A stretch of DNA of 64,000 nucleotides from Garcia nutans (GCA_947685225.1 CANTUV010000031.1:63593001-63657000); one strand, 5' to 3'. Counted from the first letter of the stretch, positions 48,201 to 60,553 are shown. Notes: generated by a model not told the origin, from the sequence alone. A program made the numbers and translations.

Positions 48201-49916
48201 AAGATAAGCATCACACCCTTTTCTAATCAACTTCCTAGCTGTAACGGCTGAAACAAACAAGGATGCAAGCTGTCTCTGCTTACTAGATACCAACACAATT
48301 CTACCATCATTAGTTCTCAAAGTAACACATTTCTTTTGACAGTCCACCACAGCTCCATGTTTAGACAACCAGTCCATGCCCAAAATCAAATCATACTCTT
48401 TAAAAGGCATTTCAATCAAATCTCCACGAAAATCCTCACCTTGCACCACAACTGCACTATCTCGGTGCACCTTGCTAACAATCACACTATGCCCTAAAGG
48501 ATTTGTCACCAACACATCAAATCCTAGGGACTCAGAATGCAATTCAGACACAGGCAAAATAGATGCACTAATATATGAATGAGTAGATCCTGGATCAATC
48601 AAAGCAAGAACTGAAATGCGAAATAAAGAGAAAGTACCTGCAATAACTGCTAAAGCATCTGGTTGCCTCTGCATCACATATACTCTCTGAGAAGGCACAG
48701 CCTCATCTGGTCTACTATCCCTGGATGAAGATCCTCCTCTCTGACTAATCCCAGGTCTACCCCCACTGCTGAAAACTCTGCCCCCTCGACCACCTCTCAC
48801 ACTAGGTCGAGAAACTGCAGAATCTGCCGGCCTCTATTCCTGCATCTCAGGACACTCTCTAATAAAATGATCAGGTGATCCACATCTGAAGTACACAGCT
48901 GGTCCACTATTCTTCCAATAGACACCCCTATGTGTTCCACCACACTGAACACATATAGGTGGAGTGGATCTCTGAACTACTGGAGTAAGAGCACTCGCTA
49001 CTGAAACTGTAGGTCTCGATCTTTGCCTCTGAAACTGAACTGACCTACTAGCCTGCCTCTGACTCCTACTGATCCTGGGAACAAAACTTCCTCTACCTCT
49101 CTTCACAGATGAAGACCCTGCCTCAAACTGGGGTCTCCTAACCCTTGTCTCCTCCTCGGTAGCAGCTGCTGCAATACCCTGGGCTCTCTCCACACTCCTA
49201 GCTGCTGTAACAAGCTGGGAAAAATCCTGGTATCTAGAACCAGCCACAAGACACATAATAGAGGGCCTCAATCCCTCCTCAAATCTTCTTCACCGGTCTA
49301 TCTCGTCTGAAATAATACCTCCAGCATAGTGACTCAACCGGATGAACTCGATCTTATATTCTGTCACAGTCCGGCTGTCCTGCTTCAAATTCAAAAATTC
49401 CATCTTCTTAACATCTTTATACTCGCTCAGAGTATATTTCAGCTCAAACTCCCGTAGAAAATCATTGTAGGACAATGTAGGTGGATCATCCATGGCATGA
49501 GGAACTGTCTTCCACCAATCATATGCATCCTTCTGCAACAGTGATTTAGCATAGTCAAATTTTTCTTCTGGAGTGGCTTGCAACTAAATGAATATCTTCT
49601 ATACCTTATCCAGTCACTGCTCAGCTACTGCTGGATCAATAGTACCCAGAAAATCTTCTGCTCCATACTTTCTTAATTTATCATAATGTCTCACTGATAC
49701 CATTAGCTGTGGTGGTGGTGGCGGTTGCACTGGTGCTTGCCTCAATAATTCAACCACATGCCTAAGCCAAACTGGCGGAACCTCCTCACCAGCTGGTCTC
49801 CCTGACACAGAAGCAGGTACCTCTCTAGCTCTATCAACTCTAGCTCCATCTCTACTCTCTTCAGGAGCTACACTCTCAGCACTACCCTCTATAGACTGAC
49901 GTGAATGAGAACCCAT
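45272..49916 (-). pseudogene. Broken gag-pol of element F
   Basis: ATG at 49916 (MGSHSRQSIEGS). Gag is broken by TGA at a Trp position and two TAGs at Gln positions between about 49614 and 49585, and by TGA at 49290 where B has Cys. A TAG near 48834 follows the knuckle (CGSPDHFIREC; its first Cys has become Tyr, VYFRCG). Protease (IDPGSTHSYIS) runs to a TAG at 47991. From 47990 to 45597 one frame covers RT (FIDDILVYS), RNase H (YSDASHSG), integrase zinc residues and core (DFVSG, SDRDPRF, DGQSE). An 8-base deletion near 45645 shifts the frame before the integrase tail and chromodomain-like end, which finish at 45272. All catalytic residues I can see remain. Confidence 0.92.
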
Positions 49917-50065
49917 TACAACCTATATCTGCAAACACAGCAGAATACACCTCATTAAAGATCAGAGACTGCCAACACCAAACATGTATTTTATTCAAAA
50001 ACCAACTTTTAAAATCAAAATATCCTTTTTCTTACAATTTACCTAGGTTGAAAATCTCAAACCTA

Positions 50066-50078
50066 GGCTCTGATACCA
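50066..50078 (-). promoter_or_regulatory. Primer binding site of element F (initiator tRNA-Met)
   Basis: GGCTCTGATACCA on the plus strand, the complement of TGGTATCAGAGCC, eight bases inside the 5' LTR end. Confidence 0.9.
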
Positions 50079-50085
50079 AAATAAT

Positions 50086-51036
50086 TGTAACACCCCTATA
50101 CCCCGTATACGTACACAGCATGCTTATACGATCGTAATATACGTATACTGAATATAGAAATGCCATGGTTAACAAAACACACAAATCATCCCTCGGATGA
50201 ATTATGAATAAATTTAAAACTTTTAAGGGAATTTATAAAACACAATAAATAAACATGATTATTCAAAACGCAGCGGAAAATATAACAAATATTTTCAAGT
50301 ACATATACATTAAGATCAAATTTTACAAAACATGAAATATATACATGATTGGCAGCTTGACTCTCTGATCTTTAAGCTCTAAACCAACTCTTCAAAACCT
50401 CAACTCAACTAGGTCTTGCAGAATTCTCCGGCTCACACCTATCACCTGTGCGATGAAACACAATCGCGCTAAGCCCACGGCTTAGTGGTACAAACCATAA
50501 CAATGATATGCTTCGATGCCTTGTCAATGTCATGCATTCAAACAATAGAGATCATACTCATAAATGTTACATTTCATTATTTCAACAATTGTATCATCAT
50601 CCATCACACACATTCAACATAGACACACATGGGCCCAACAAATATTTAATATGATATTCAAAGTTCAGTGTTACTGCTTTGGTCCATAATCACAATGATC
50701 AAGCCCGTAGGCAATATATATACATCTCTATCCATGGATAGTGTAACAAACTCAGTCTCTTGGACCATCAACCCAATGAACTTGAGGAGATCCTCAACCC
50801 GGCAAGACTGTTACCTGTAACAGACCCAGTCTCTTGGACCATCAACCCGACTGAAATCGAGGAGATCCTCAACCCTGCAAGACTGTTACTTATCATATAT
50901 TTCATATTCATAATTCATATAGCGTATACACTCTCTTCACTTCTTTTCTCTTTTCTTTACAAATTAACATATATACATAATCCAAATAAAACAACAATTA
51001 TATCAAAACTTCTAGGGCACACTTTGGGATATTACA
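50086..51036 (-). repeat. 5' LTR of element F, internally deleted (951 bp)
   Basis: It matches both ends of the 3' LTR but lacks about 1.65 kb. The join at about 50922 fuses the stretch matching ~40770 to that matching ~45113 (ATATAGCG/TATACACTC). The lost part includes the third array unit and the ACACG half-site block. Confidence 0.9.
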
Positions 51037-51041
51037 GATTG

Positions 51042-51554
51042 GCCACCAATTATGTGTTTTAGGTATTAGATGATGAATTGAGAGATGAAGTCTAATGCTG
51101 GAACAATTTAATTAGGGACTTAGGTGAATTAGAGATATAACCTATTAAAAAGATTATTTCAATTATAACAAGATTAGTGGAAAGAGGTTTGAATGTGAGA
51201 GATTATTTCCTTGACTCGATTAATTGAGTTGTTTGAGATTTAATCTTTGAAATTAAATTAGTGAAGAGGAATAACCGTTCATACATATAAGTAGTAGAGA
51301 AGTGCAAACCCTAGACCTTTCTATCAAGTGAATCAAAACATCAGCTTAATTTACTTTTATTCGTTTTAAACTTCAATCAATCTTCTTCATTAGTTAACAA
51401 TTTAAATTTTCTTCATTACTTGTTATTCATAATCTGATAATCAATTAGCCACTTTAACTTCCTTGTAAGATGACCTTGGGGCCATCACCTTTGCTACAGC
51501 TTCCTCGTATACTTATGAGTGATGCTTTGTGGTAGAGTTAATTTGAGCGCAACA
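51042..51554 (+). repeat. Athila 3' LTR, piece 3
   Basis: Begins GCCACCAATTATG after the GATTG duplication and ends GAGCGCAACA at 51554, then CTCAC, the Athila target duplication. It matches 22013-22524. Confidence 0.93.
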
Positions 51555-51559
51555 CTCAC

Positions 51560-52113
51560 ACACTTATAAGGGATTTCAAAGATCTTCTCCAAGCTGGTCT
51601 GCAAATTGAAGAATGGGAAAGGGAGAAGAATCCTTTTGAATAAGAAGGAATGAGAAAGGGAACTACCAGTCGGGCAATCAAAGCACGCAAAAAGAAGTTG
51701 ATGTTAATGCCACTAGTCAAGGAGGAATGAGGAAGTTTTCAAAATTAGGAAAACTGCTGTCTTGGGTTCTCAATGAGCTACAAAAGAAGGGATTGTTATG
51801 ACCCTTGACTCCTCATCCTTTGTCTAATCCTCTTTCACCTATCTATGATACTAATGCATTTTGCCAATTCCATCAAAGACCTGGACACAAAATGGACAAC
51901 TGTATGAAGTTGAGGCATGAGATCCAAAATTTAATTAATAATGGAAAGTTTCCTGAGCTGGATAAGCCAAATACCAAAAACAATCCTTTGCCAAGGTTCA
52001 ATAGGGTGCCACCACCAGCAACCTTCATGGTAGGAAAAGGATTGGAAGAAGATTTTGTTTTATCATCCTTTCAAAATGGAAATATTAAAGATGTGAAAGG
52101 AAAAGAAGCTTAA
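51560..52113 (+). pseudogene. Tat/Ogre-like gag C-terminal part, broken (internal-3)
   Basis: Continues the Tat gag cut by Athila at the CTCAC site. It aligns with 9405-9958: GGATTTCAAAGATCTTCTCC, LQIEEWEREKN, a stop near 51640, then CQFHQRPGHKMDNC (C-x2-H-x4-H-x4-C), PPPATFMVGKGLEEDF and the same end VKGKEA. As in internal-1 there is no protease or RT after the stop. Confidence 0.8.
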
Positions 52114-53860
52114 CTCAACAAACTTTCCTTAGCTTGAATGTTGCTTTTCAATTTTGCTTTCTTTAATATTTAATTGGAACAATTGTATTTTTCAAATTTA
52201 AAGTTGATTGAATAAATTATTTTCATCAAATTTTTCATGGTCTTTGTTCATTTTAGTGCTAAACCAATGAGGAATTTAACTTGATATTTATAAATTAGCG
52301 TATCTATGCATCATGATTCGAATGACTTTACTAGGTGAGGGAATTGCTCAATAGCATTGAGTTGTGCATGCTTAGTTAGAGAGGGCTTCTGCATAACGAC
52401 CGTTGTCTAGGTCCTAGTCAGTCTTAGAACATGCTTTGATGGAATTTCAAGGCGAAATTGAACTCTGCTTATTTTAAGAGAGAGATGATCTAAGCATTTT
52501 TTGGCTAGCCAACAGCTAGTATCCACCCAATTAAATATCAATCCCTAGTTGTCCCTTTGAGCCTTCATAGAATTTTAGCTTTCTTTTCATTGACTTATAA
52601 GCCCAATGACCTCCCTAAGCTGTTGTTACACTTTTGTCAAGTCTTATGATCACTAAGGTGAAGAGGCAAGAAGATCAAAGAATGGAATGAATAGTCAAGA
52701 TCATAAGGATAGTTGATGTTCTCAAGACCATAAGAGTAGTTGAAGTTCACCTAATATCTCCAATATATCAAGATAACATCAGAGTAACCAATGATTTATC
52801 CCTGTTAAAGGAGATTTATGTCACTCCACTCATCCATTATTAGAAACCCAAGTTGGTACAAACAAGATAACTCTTTTAAAGATAGAACCAAAAAAAAAGA
52901 AAAAGAAAAGAAAAGAAGAGAAAAAAGAAAAAGAAAAAAGAAAAGACAAAAGAAAAGGAAAAAAAAGAAGATAAAACCTAAAAAGGCAGTTCAGAAAGCC
53001 AACTGAGTTCTCTTTTACCTAAGGCAATAAAAGGTTTCCATTTAGTTTATAAGGATAGTTTGACTTGAATTGGTCCAACCCATCAAAATCAGAAAAAAGG
53101 AGAAAGACCATCTAGTTTCTAAAAGTCTTGTACTTGACAGTCCAATTATGAAAAAGAAAGAGAAAGAGAATAGAAAAAATGATTATGAATATGGTTACCA
53201 AACTTTTTACAATGGCAAAGCCTATTCTAATCAAGATCTAGATTAATACCAAGGAGATGGAAAAACACTCAAAGCTCTATCTTTTCATGCTCCCAACTGT
53301 CTAAAGTTCCAACAAGCAGTTTGTAGTGTGAAGGTTTGTCCATTGTGTCACATCAGCTCTAATCTAAAAATGGCTTTAACTTAAACCCGTGTCCCTTATA
53401 GACCCGTTTCAAACCTAACAAAGACCTATTGATCTCTCTTGGTAGGTAGAGTCTATTAGTAGAGATAGTTTGAATAAGCATGAATATGAGATGGACAATA
53501 TTCAAACTCAAATGTGATCTTTGACCAAGTAATGTGAATGTGTCTATCTGAAGTGCAACAATTATTGCTTAAATATAAATGATTCCAGAGTTTAGTACGG
53601 TAACTAGGGTTTAATGTTATAGATATGCTAATTATAAAAATTGAGTCCTGAGGTACAATGACATTGATTTCACAAAGTCAACATTTGATTTTAAAAAAAT
53701 TGTTTTCTTGTTATAAAAACCTTTAAGTTAAGGGAAATATGTTGAACAGTCGAATCTCGAAGGACACATTGGGCAAAGTAAATGATTATAGGCAAGGTTG
53801 TGGATGTATCTATGTTGCTTGGCCTTACCACTCATGTTCTCAACATCTTAAAGATAAAGG
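52114..53860 (+). other. Non-coding interior of Tat internal-3
   Basis: Colinear with 9959-11880 but with deletions. It includes an A/G-rich tract (52885-52975) whose Lys/Arg-rich open frame is not a credible gene, and the GATCTCTCTTGGTAGGTAGAG block shared with 11410. No other feature is seen. Confidence 0.7.
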
Positions 53861-53869
53861 CCAAGTGGT

Positions 53870-54190
53870 GAAGACCCAATTTCCAAGGATGAAGATCAAG
53901 CTTAAAGGATGAAGATCCACTTTCAAGGGTGAAGACCATATTTTCATGGATGAAAATCCAGCTTAAAGAATGAAGATCCATTTTCAAGGGTGAAGACCCG
54001 ATGCCAAGGATAAAGATCCACTTTCAAGGGTGAAAACCCAATTTCTAAGGATGAAGATCCGTTTTCAAGAGTGAAGACCTGATACTAAGGATGAAGAACC
54101 AATCTCAAGGGTGAAGACCCGATTTCCAAGGATGAATATCCATTTTCAAAGGTGAAGACCCGATAACAAGGATGAAGATCCATGACTCAT
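53870..54190 (+). repeat. GGAT-GAAG-ATCC minisatellite (internal-3)
   Basis: Eight or so units of GGATGAAGATCC and GGGTGAAGACCC with variable spacers; relative of 12580-12835. Confidence 0.83.
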
Positions 54191-54204
54191 AATCCGTTAA
54201 AAAA

Positions 54205-54800
54205 TGGAACAACCCAAATTACCCTTAAGTCCAAAACTTAGCTCGGGTCTAAAATCCAAATTACTCTTAAGTCCAGAACTTAGCTCGGGTCTAGAACCCA
54301 AATTACTCTTAAGTCTAGAACTTACATTGGGTCCAGAACCCAAATTATTCTTAAGTATAGAATTTATCTCAGGTCTAGAATCTAAATTACTCTTAAGTCT
54401 AGAACTTAGCTCTGGTCCAGAACCCAAATTACTCTTAAGTCCAGAATTTAGCTTGGGTCCAAAACCTAAATTAATCTTAAGTCCAGAACTTAGCTCGGGT
54501 CCAAAACCCAAATTACTCTTAGGTCCATAACCCAAATTATTTTTAAGTCCAGAACTTACCTGGGGTCCAGAACCCAAATTAAGTCCAGAACTTACCTTGG
54601 GTCTAGAACCCAAATAATTTTAAGTCGAGAACTTACCTTGGGTCCAAAACCCAAATTAAGTCGAGAACTTATCTAGTGTCCAGAATCCAAATTAATTTTT
54701 AGTCTAGAACTTACCCAGGTCAAGAACCCAAATCCTAAGTTCACCTTGGTTCCAGAACCCAAATTAATTTTTAGTCCATAGCTCAAACCAACCTTGGGTA
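54205..54800 (+). repeat. Near-palindromic AAGTCCAGAACTT minisatellite before LTR3
   Basis: About 13 units of TTAAGTCCAGAACTTAGCT then GGGTCCAGAACCC, with AAATTACTC spacers. Open frames on both strands are a by-product of the period (divisible by three in part) and should not be called genes. Confidence 0.87.
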
Positions 54801-54895
54801 TGGAGTCCAGTATGGCTCTAAATTCAGAAAAAAAAATCATATTGCTTTTCACTTTCTTTTGCTATAGTCTCAGATCGCTCAAGCAGGTGGCAAAC

Positions 54896-56845
54896 TATAG
54901 ACTCTTAATTTTTGACCCAGTATAGTCCAATATTTTTTAAATAAACCCAAAATAATTTTTATAGTATTTTAATTAAATAATATTTATTTTAATATTCATT
55001 ACTTACAATATTTATTTTTAATAAAAATAAAAAAAGGTAACAGTAAAAAAAGATAATAAATAAATAAATAAAAATTGACAGAGGAAGAATCGGCGACAAA
55101 AAATTTTCGTGACAGAAGATGACTTGGCTTGGGCCAATTTGCCTCATGTTCGCTGCAGGAAATGGCTGGCCCGCGCTCTAGCTCGCATGCAATTTTCACA
55201 GATTCTAGTGGATGGCCTACCCATAGGCTGCTACAATTTTTTCCAGCTCAATTTTAGTCGGGCCAGTTTTTTTCGAAACCCAATTCTATTTGGTTTTTAT
55301 TTCTTTTCCTAAATGGTTTTTATTTCCTTAGACAATTAGAAGTAGGTTTTTTATTTTTCTATACATAAAAAAAGGAGAGAAAATTCTGGAGCTAAAATTT
55401 TTAACCGGACTTGGGACTCTTGAATTCTTTCGGCCAAAAGAAAACCTTGAAAAAGCAAGAGATAGTGAGGAAGCAACACCAATCCATCAAAGTCAGCCTA
55501 CACTTTCTTTATTATTGTTCAACCAGAATTCAAAGATTGTGGTGGAACCAACAACTGAGGTTTTAATCTTTATTTCTTTGCTTATATTCACAGTAACTTC
55601 ATTATACAATTCGATAAATTGTTCAAGCATGCATATTTTTGTTACTTGATCAATGGTTATGCTTATTATCCAAACTTTATTTAAAAACCCTAGAAAGAGT
55701 TTTTCCAAAACCTTAATAACTTAATGCCCATAACACATATTTTTGAAATCACAAACCCTAATTACACTTTTCTAAAAACTATAATAATCTATTTTATTAA
55801 AAACCCTAATCAAATCAATTTTCCAAAAACTTCACAGTAGCCTCCTCTTTCAAAATTGAATATTTCTTAGAAATCCTAATTCTAATTAAAATTAAATCAC
55901 TATAATATTAGATTATTCAAATAATGTTTTAAATATCCAGTAGTTAAATTAAATATAAGTATTTATCAAAAATCCATGTTAAAATAGTCTAAGAGTTTTG
56001 TAATAATCATGTTTTGACAAAAATTCTAAATCCTTTTTCCCGAACCCTAATTCTTTAAAACACTAATTCTAAATGCCAAAACTATAAATCTTCAAAATTA
56101 AAATTTAGAAATCATAAAAACAATATCTAGTACCCCCAGTAGCCTAAAAACATAAATAAAACCAAAAACTCTAAAACTTTAAATCCTAGAACACTAATTT
56201 CTTAAATCCTAAATCTTAAACCTTAACTTTGTTTATTTAATAGATTGAATTCTAATTTTATTTATTTATTTATTTATTTGATTATGTGATTTGTTATATG
56301 TTAATGATGAATGGTTTATTTTATTTTATGAATGGCTTGCTTTTATTTATAATTAGATCATCGACTATTTTTTTATTTGCCTTAGTATTAAATTGTAAGA
56401 GGTATGTTTCCACTTTGTGGGCACCTCATTAGTTAAATATTATGTAATTTAAATTATTTTAAAGTTTTTGGACCAATATAAAGGACAAATTTCCACCTTT
56501 CGGTGGGTGTCCCATTTAGTTTTAGACATGGGCGATGTAAGGACATGTTTCCATCCTCGGATGGATGTCCATTTATTTATTTTTGTTTAGACATTGCTTT
56601 GATCTTAATATAATGATACTTTATTTTAATTATTGCATATAGTATGGATAATACTGTTATACTTAAGAATTTTATAATATTAAGACCTGCAAAGGAGGCC
56701 GATTCCAATGAACCGGGCGTTGCGGGGTTGCTGGGCCATTTCCCACCTTCCCCACATGTACCCAACTTTCCAAACCCTCTAAAGGGTTAGAGATTCTTTA
56801 GGAATCGAGTCATCTACCCCTCTCTTTTTTTTTGACCCGTCCGGG
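54896..56845 (+). repeat. Tat LTR3
   Basis: It starts TATAGACTCTTAATTTTTGACC, the usual TG mutated to TA. A TATA-like CTATACATAAAAAAAGG lies at 55359-55375. Three nested hairpins lie at about 56398-56427, 56482-56512 and 56540-56570. The right end is placed before the PBS-like TAGTGACTCC (56846) and is approximate. Confidence 0.78.
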
Positions 56846-57781
56846 TAGTGACTCCATTTTTCTCCAGGCTTAGGCCCGTGTTCTCTAGGGCCCCGAGCCT
56901 AAACAGTGCCGAAGTCGCAAGAACCATTCCACAGGAAGTGGGGGCAAAAATCCCTGCTCACACTATCCTTTGTCAAAGTGAACAGCAAACACCTCGTGAA
57001 GTAAAGAATCAAAAGAAGATATTGAATCAGGGGTCATGGAAGGCCTGTTGCTTGAGGAAGCTCCAGTCATTTTGCAAAAGAAGAAATGCATGCTTTTCCA
57101 AAGAACTAGATAATAGACAAACATCAATATTAACCTACATGGAAAAAATCATTGTTTTGAGCCTACAGAGGGGCAAAGTTTCTCCTTTTCAATTTTTGAG
57201 TTTATGCGTGTCTAAAACATTTTCAAACTAACTTTAAAATATTTTGCCACGCAGGGGCAAGGAGAAAATATGAGGGCCAGCTAAAAAATAGCTAAATTTT
57301 TTTCAAAAGGAAGTACAAAAAGAATGGAACAAGAAGAAGATTAGAACTCTCAAAACAATGAAGATGCAAAAGACAAAAGATCAGTCAAGCAAGAAGAGCT
57401 AAAGCCAATACAGGATGAAATCCAAATGGATAAAGACCCATTTTTACCCGATCTCCAATGGATAAAGATCCATGTTTTAAGGGTAAAGACCCGATCTCCA
57501 ATGGATAAAGTTTCATGTTTTAAGGGTAAAGACCCGATCTCCAATGGATAAAGTTCCACGTTTTAAGGGTAAATACCCAATTTCCAATGAATAAAGATCC
57601 ATATTTTAAGGGCAAATAGCCAATCTCCAATGGATAAAGATCCATGTTTTAAGACGGATAAAGATCAATTTTTTGTTGGTAAAGATCCACAATCCATTAA
57701 AGAATGGAACAACCAGTTAAGCAAGAATTCTCAACTGATAAAAGGTTAGTCAAAATCCAGTATTCGATCGAGCATCCAAAA
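56846..57781 (+). other. Tat internal-4: leader joined to 3' region
   Basis: The leader (GCTTAGGCCCGTG...AAAATCCCTGCTCACACT, to ~56970) matches 20780-20875. It then joins GAACAGCAAACACC..., which matches 12050-12190 of internal-1. Gag and the rest of the interior are therefore missing. A ~42-bp array, GGATAAAGATCC/GGGTAAAGACCC, lies at 57420-57690. Element G cuts in at 57782. Confidence 0.7.
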
Positions 57782-60546
57782 TGTAATATCCCAAAGTAGG
57801 CCCTAAAAGTTTTGGAATAATTATTGTTGTATTTGGATTTAAGGTAAATGTTGAATTGGAAAGAGAAAATAATTTAAGAAAGAGTGTATATGTTGTATAT
57901 ATGGTAATATATACAACATATACAAGTCAATATGGGAAAGTCAAAAGAAGAAGATATTTATTTATTTTAAAGTAATTATGTAAATTAAAGAAAAAATTAT
58001 GAGTGGAAGAGAATTATTTGAATATTTGAATATTATTTTTACTTGGAGGAGGTTTAAGAGGAAGTGTATTTGACTTTTCTTCTTCTTTTTCATCTTCTTT
58101 TTCTTTTCTTCTCCTTGGTTGGCCGGGTATTCCAAAGACAAAAGAGAGCAAGAGAGAGTTTTGTTTCTAAGATCAAATTGAAGGAAGATTCAAGTGATTA
58201 AGTGGAAATTTGAAGAAATTTCATCATTTTGGTAAGTTCTCTCTTGATTTCTCTTGTTTTAATTGAAGTTGTGTTTGAGTTTGATTGTTGATATCTGATA
58301 GTGTGATTATGTTTGATTGTGGTATGTTTAAGAGTGTTGGAATTGAAGTGAAGATAAGAAGTTAGGTTGGTGTTGGTGTGGGAAGAGTATGAGTTGTGTT
58401 TGTGTTAGGGTTTTGAATTGGTTATTGTTGTAGATGTTGAGTTTGCTTAATTATTCTTGTAGATCTTGATATTGGTGTTTAATGAAGTTAGAAACATAGA
58501 ATACATGGGTTTGGTCCGAAACAGAAGCATCTTGGATGTCACGCCCGTGGCCCTTGGCTGCCACGACTGTGGCCATTGGAAGCCATGGCCGCGGGGGTTT
58601 TGAGCAAAGGAGGCAAAACCGTTTGTTAACCAAAACCCATAGGGGTTGGGAGGCCACGACCGTGGAGTCCTAGAGAGAGATGTTGGCTTGTAATTTATGA
58701 TCTATGGGTCTAGTTTGAGACTAATAGGTGTATAATTGTATTGAAGATTCATGTGTATTTGTAATCAAGCGTGTATTATTCATTTTGGATTAGATTGTGA
58801 TGAAGTTAAGTTGCCCTAATTCAAGTGGTGAAGAATTCTTCAAAGAGGAAGGGTATAGATTGGTGTAAGTTATTCTTAAGGTAAGTACAAACCCTACATT
58901 ATTGCAAACCTCTATATGACCTTGAGACTTAACACATTTGATTGTAAATGTGTTAAGTAATCTATTGCATTGTTGATGCATATTAATAATGTTATGTTTT
59001 GCATAATGTGAACTTTGTGGAATGTATGTTGAAGATTCTAAAGATATGATGATGTAATAAAAAAATGAAATAGGAAATGTGAGATATGATGATCATTCAA
59101 AAGGTATGTGCAATGCAATTGATTTTGATGAATTATTTTAATGTAAATTGAAATATGATGAGATGTGATGCCATTGTGATTGATTATAATGATTCAAATG
59201 AAATAAATGAGGCATGTTTGCCTAGATGATGATGTTCAATGTAATTGGTTATATATACTCTATTGAAAGAGATGTGAAGCCATTATTGTTGGCTATAATG
59301 ATGTAAATGAGATGATTGAGGCATGGTTGCCTAAATGATGATGAGGAAATGAGAATGAAATTGATAATGAATTAATGAATAAATTGTGTGTCTAATGTGT
59401 TATTCCATTTTCAAAGTTTTGTTGTTGGTGGCATGCCTATAGTAACAATCACTTGAAGTTAGGTTGGGCTTGATCCTTGAAGCCAAGTTGGGTTGAAGTT
59501 TAGCATGCTTAACTCCCCTTGAAGCTTGGTTGGATCTAGTCCTTGAAGCCTAATTGAGATGTTACAACCCTTGAAGCTAGGTTGGGTTTGGTTCTTGAAG
59601 CCAAGTTGGGTTGATACTTAGCATGCTTTGTTCCCCTTGAAGCTTGGTTGAGCCTAATCCTTGAAGCCTAGTTGGGATAATGATAATAATAAATGTGATA
59701 ATTAAACAAAATCATTAACTCTGAAAGTTGAATGGCATATTAGTGTCTTTGGGCCCATGCTTGTCTTTTCTTTAATATGAACTATGGAGTGAAATATAAT
59801 ATTATGAGATAATTATAATACATGATTAAGTTAATGAAAATGAATGTGGCTTAGGAAGCTATGTTGAGTAATGAAACTATGAAAATACAACATGATGTGT
59901 GATATGTTTATGGATGTGGAAATGGTGAGTATTACTTCATGAATGTTTTGGTAAGTTATTGAATAATGTAAGGTTTTGAAATATAATATTCTTTTGAATT
60001 GTTTATGAAATTTGATTGTGTGACATTGGCATTGCATTGAAGCATAATATTATTGTAGTTTGTACCACTAAGCCATTGGCTTAGCGCGATTGTGGTTTAT
60101 CTTGTAGGTAATAGAGTAGAACCCGAGAGTTCTTCTAGACCGAGCTGAGTCTAGATTGTGAAGTGTGGATAGTGGGCTTAAAGATCAAAGACTGACTGCC
60201 AAACATGTATAAACTTTATGTTTTGTAAAACATGGTTTTTGATGTATATATATTTGTAAATGTCGCTATAATTCCCGTTGTGTATTAAATGAATGTTTTA
60301 TCTATTGTAATTTATAATATAATTTGAATGTTATCAGTTTTTTGATAATGTTGTTACCGATGCTTGATAGTAAACATTTTATCTATTTTGTTTTATATTA
60401 CAACTAAATGTTCTATCTTTGCTATATTGTATAAGTTGGAAAATTGGTTTGGTTTTATATAGACCGTAACATTCCTGTGTCCGGTATACGTATATTACAG
60501 ATATGGTGGTATGTGGTGTGCGTATATGGGATATAGGGGTGTTACA
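57782..60546 (+). repeat. 5' LTR of element G, 2765 bp
   Basis: TGTAATATCCCAAAGTAGG...GGTGTTACA. At 58535-58670, where other Tekay LTRs carry the ACACGGCC region, it has a diverged set: CACGCCCGTGGCC, CCACGACTGTGGCC and GGCCACGACCGTGG. The CTTGAAGCC array is at 59450-59680. Stem 1 of the twin hairpin is intact (60068-60084), but stem 2 is broken (ATCTTGTAGG). Confidence 0.9.
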
Positions 60547-60553
60547 ATTGTTT

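Larger units (their letters stand above)
39934..51036 (-). mobile_element. Element F: Tekay/Del-like chromovirus, minus strand, with nested solo LTR
   Basis: Inserted in the Athila 3' LTR with a perfect TSD GATTG (39929-39933 and 51037-51041). On the minus strand: 5' LTR 51036-50086, PBS, gag-pol 49916-45272, polypurine tract, then the 3' LTR 45225-39934, itself split by a solo LTR. The 5' LTR is only 951 bp, against about 2600 bp for the 3' LTR. Over the shared ~840 bp I counted about 14 differences. Confidence 0.94.
20879..51554 (+). mobile_element. Athila-like element, split by two later insertions
   Basis: Flanked by CTCAC at 20874-20878 and 51555-51559, inside Tat sequence. It has a 5' LTR (20879-22524), an Asp-type PBS, gag-protease with deleted pol (22665-25357), a third ORF (26169-27299) and a polypurine tract before 28879. 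The 3' LTR is in three pieces: 28879-29156, 39077-39933 and 51042-51554. The pieces sum to 1648 bp, against 1646 bp for the 5' LTR. In the first 278 bases the LTRs differ at about six positions, more than B's LTRs, as expected if B came later. Removing B and F gives an element of about 9.6 kb. Confidence 0.93.

Noticed and set aside
52818..53006. Lys/Arg-rich 62-codon frame
   Set aside because: It is the translation of an A/G-rich tract in a non-coding Tat interior.
54197..54613. 138-codon minus and 108-codon plus frames with Gly/Ser/Leu/Pro repeats
   Set aside because: Opposite-strand frames over the same near-palindromic minisatellite; not genes.
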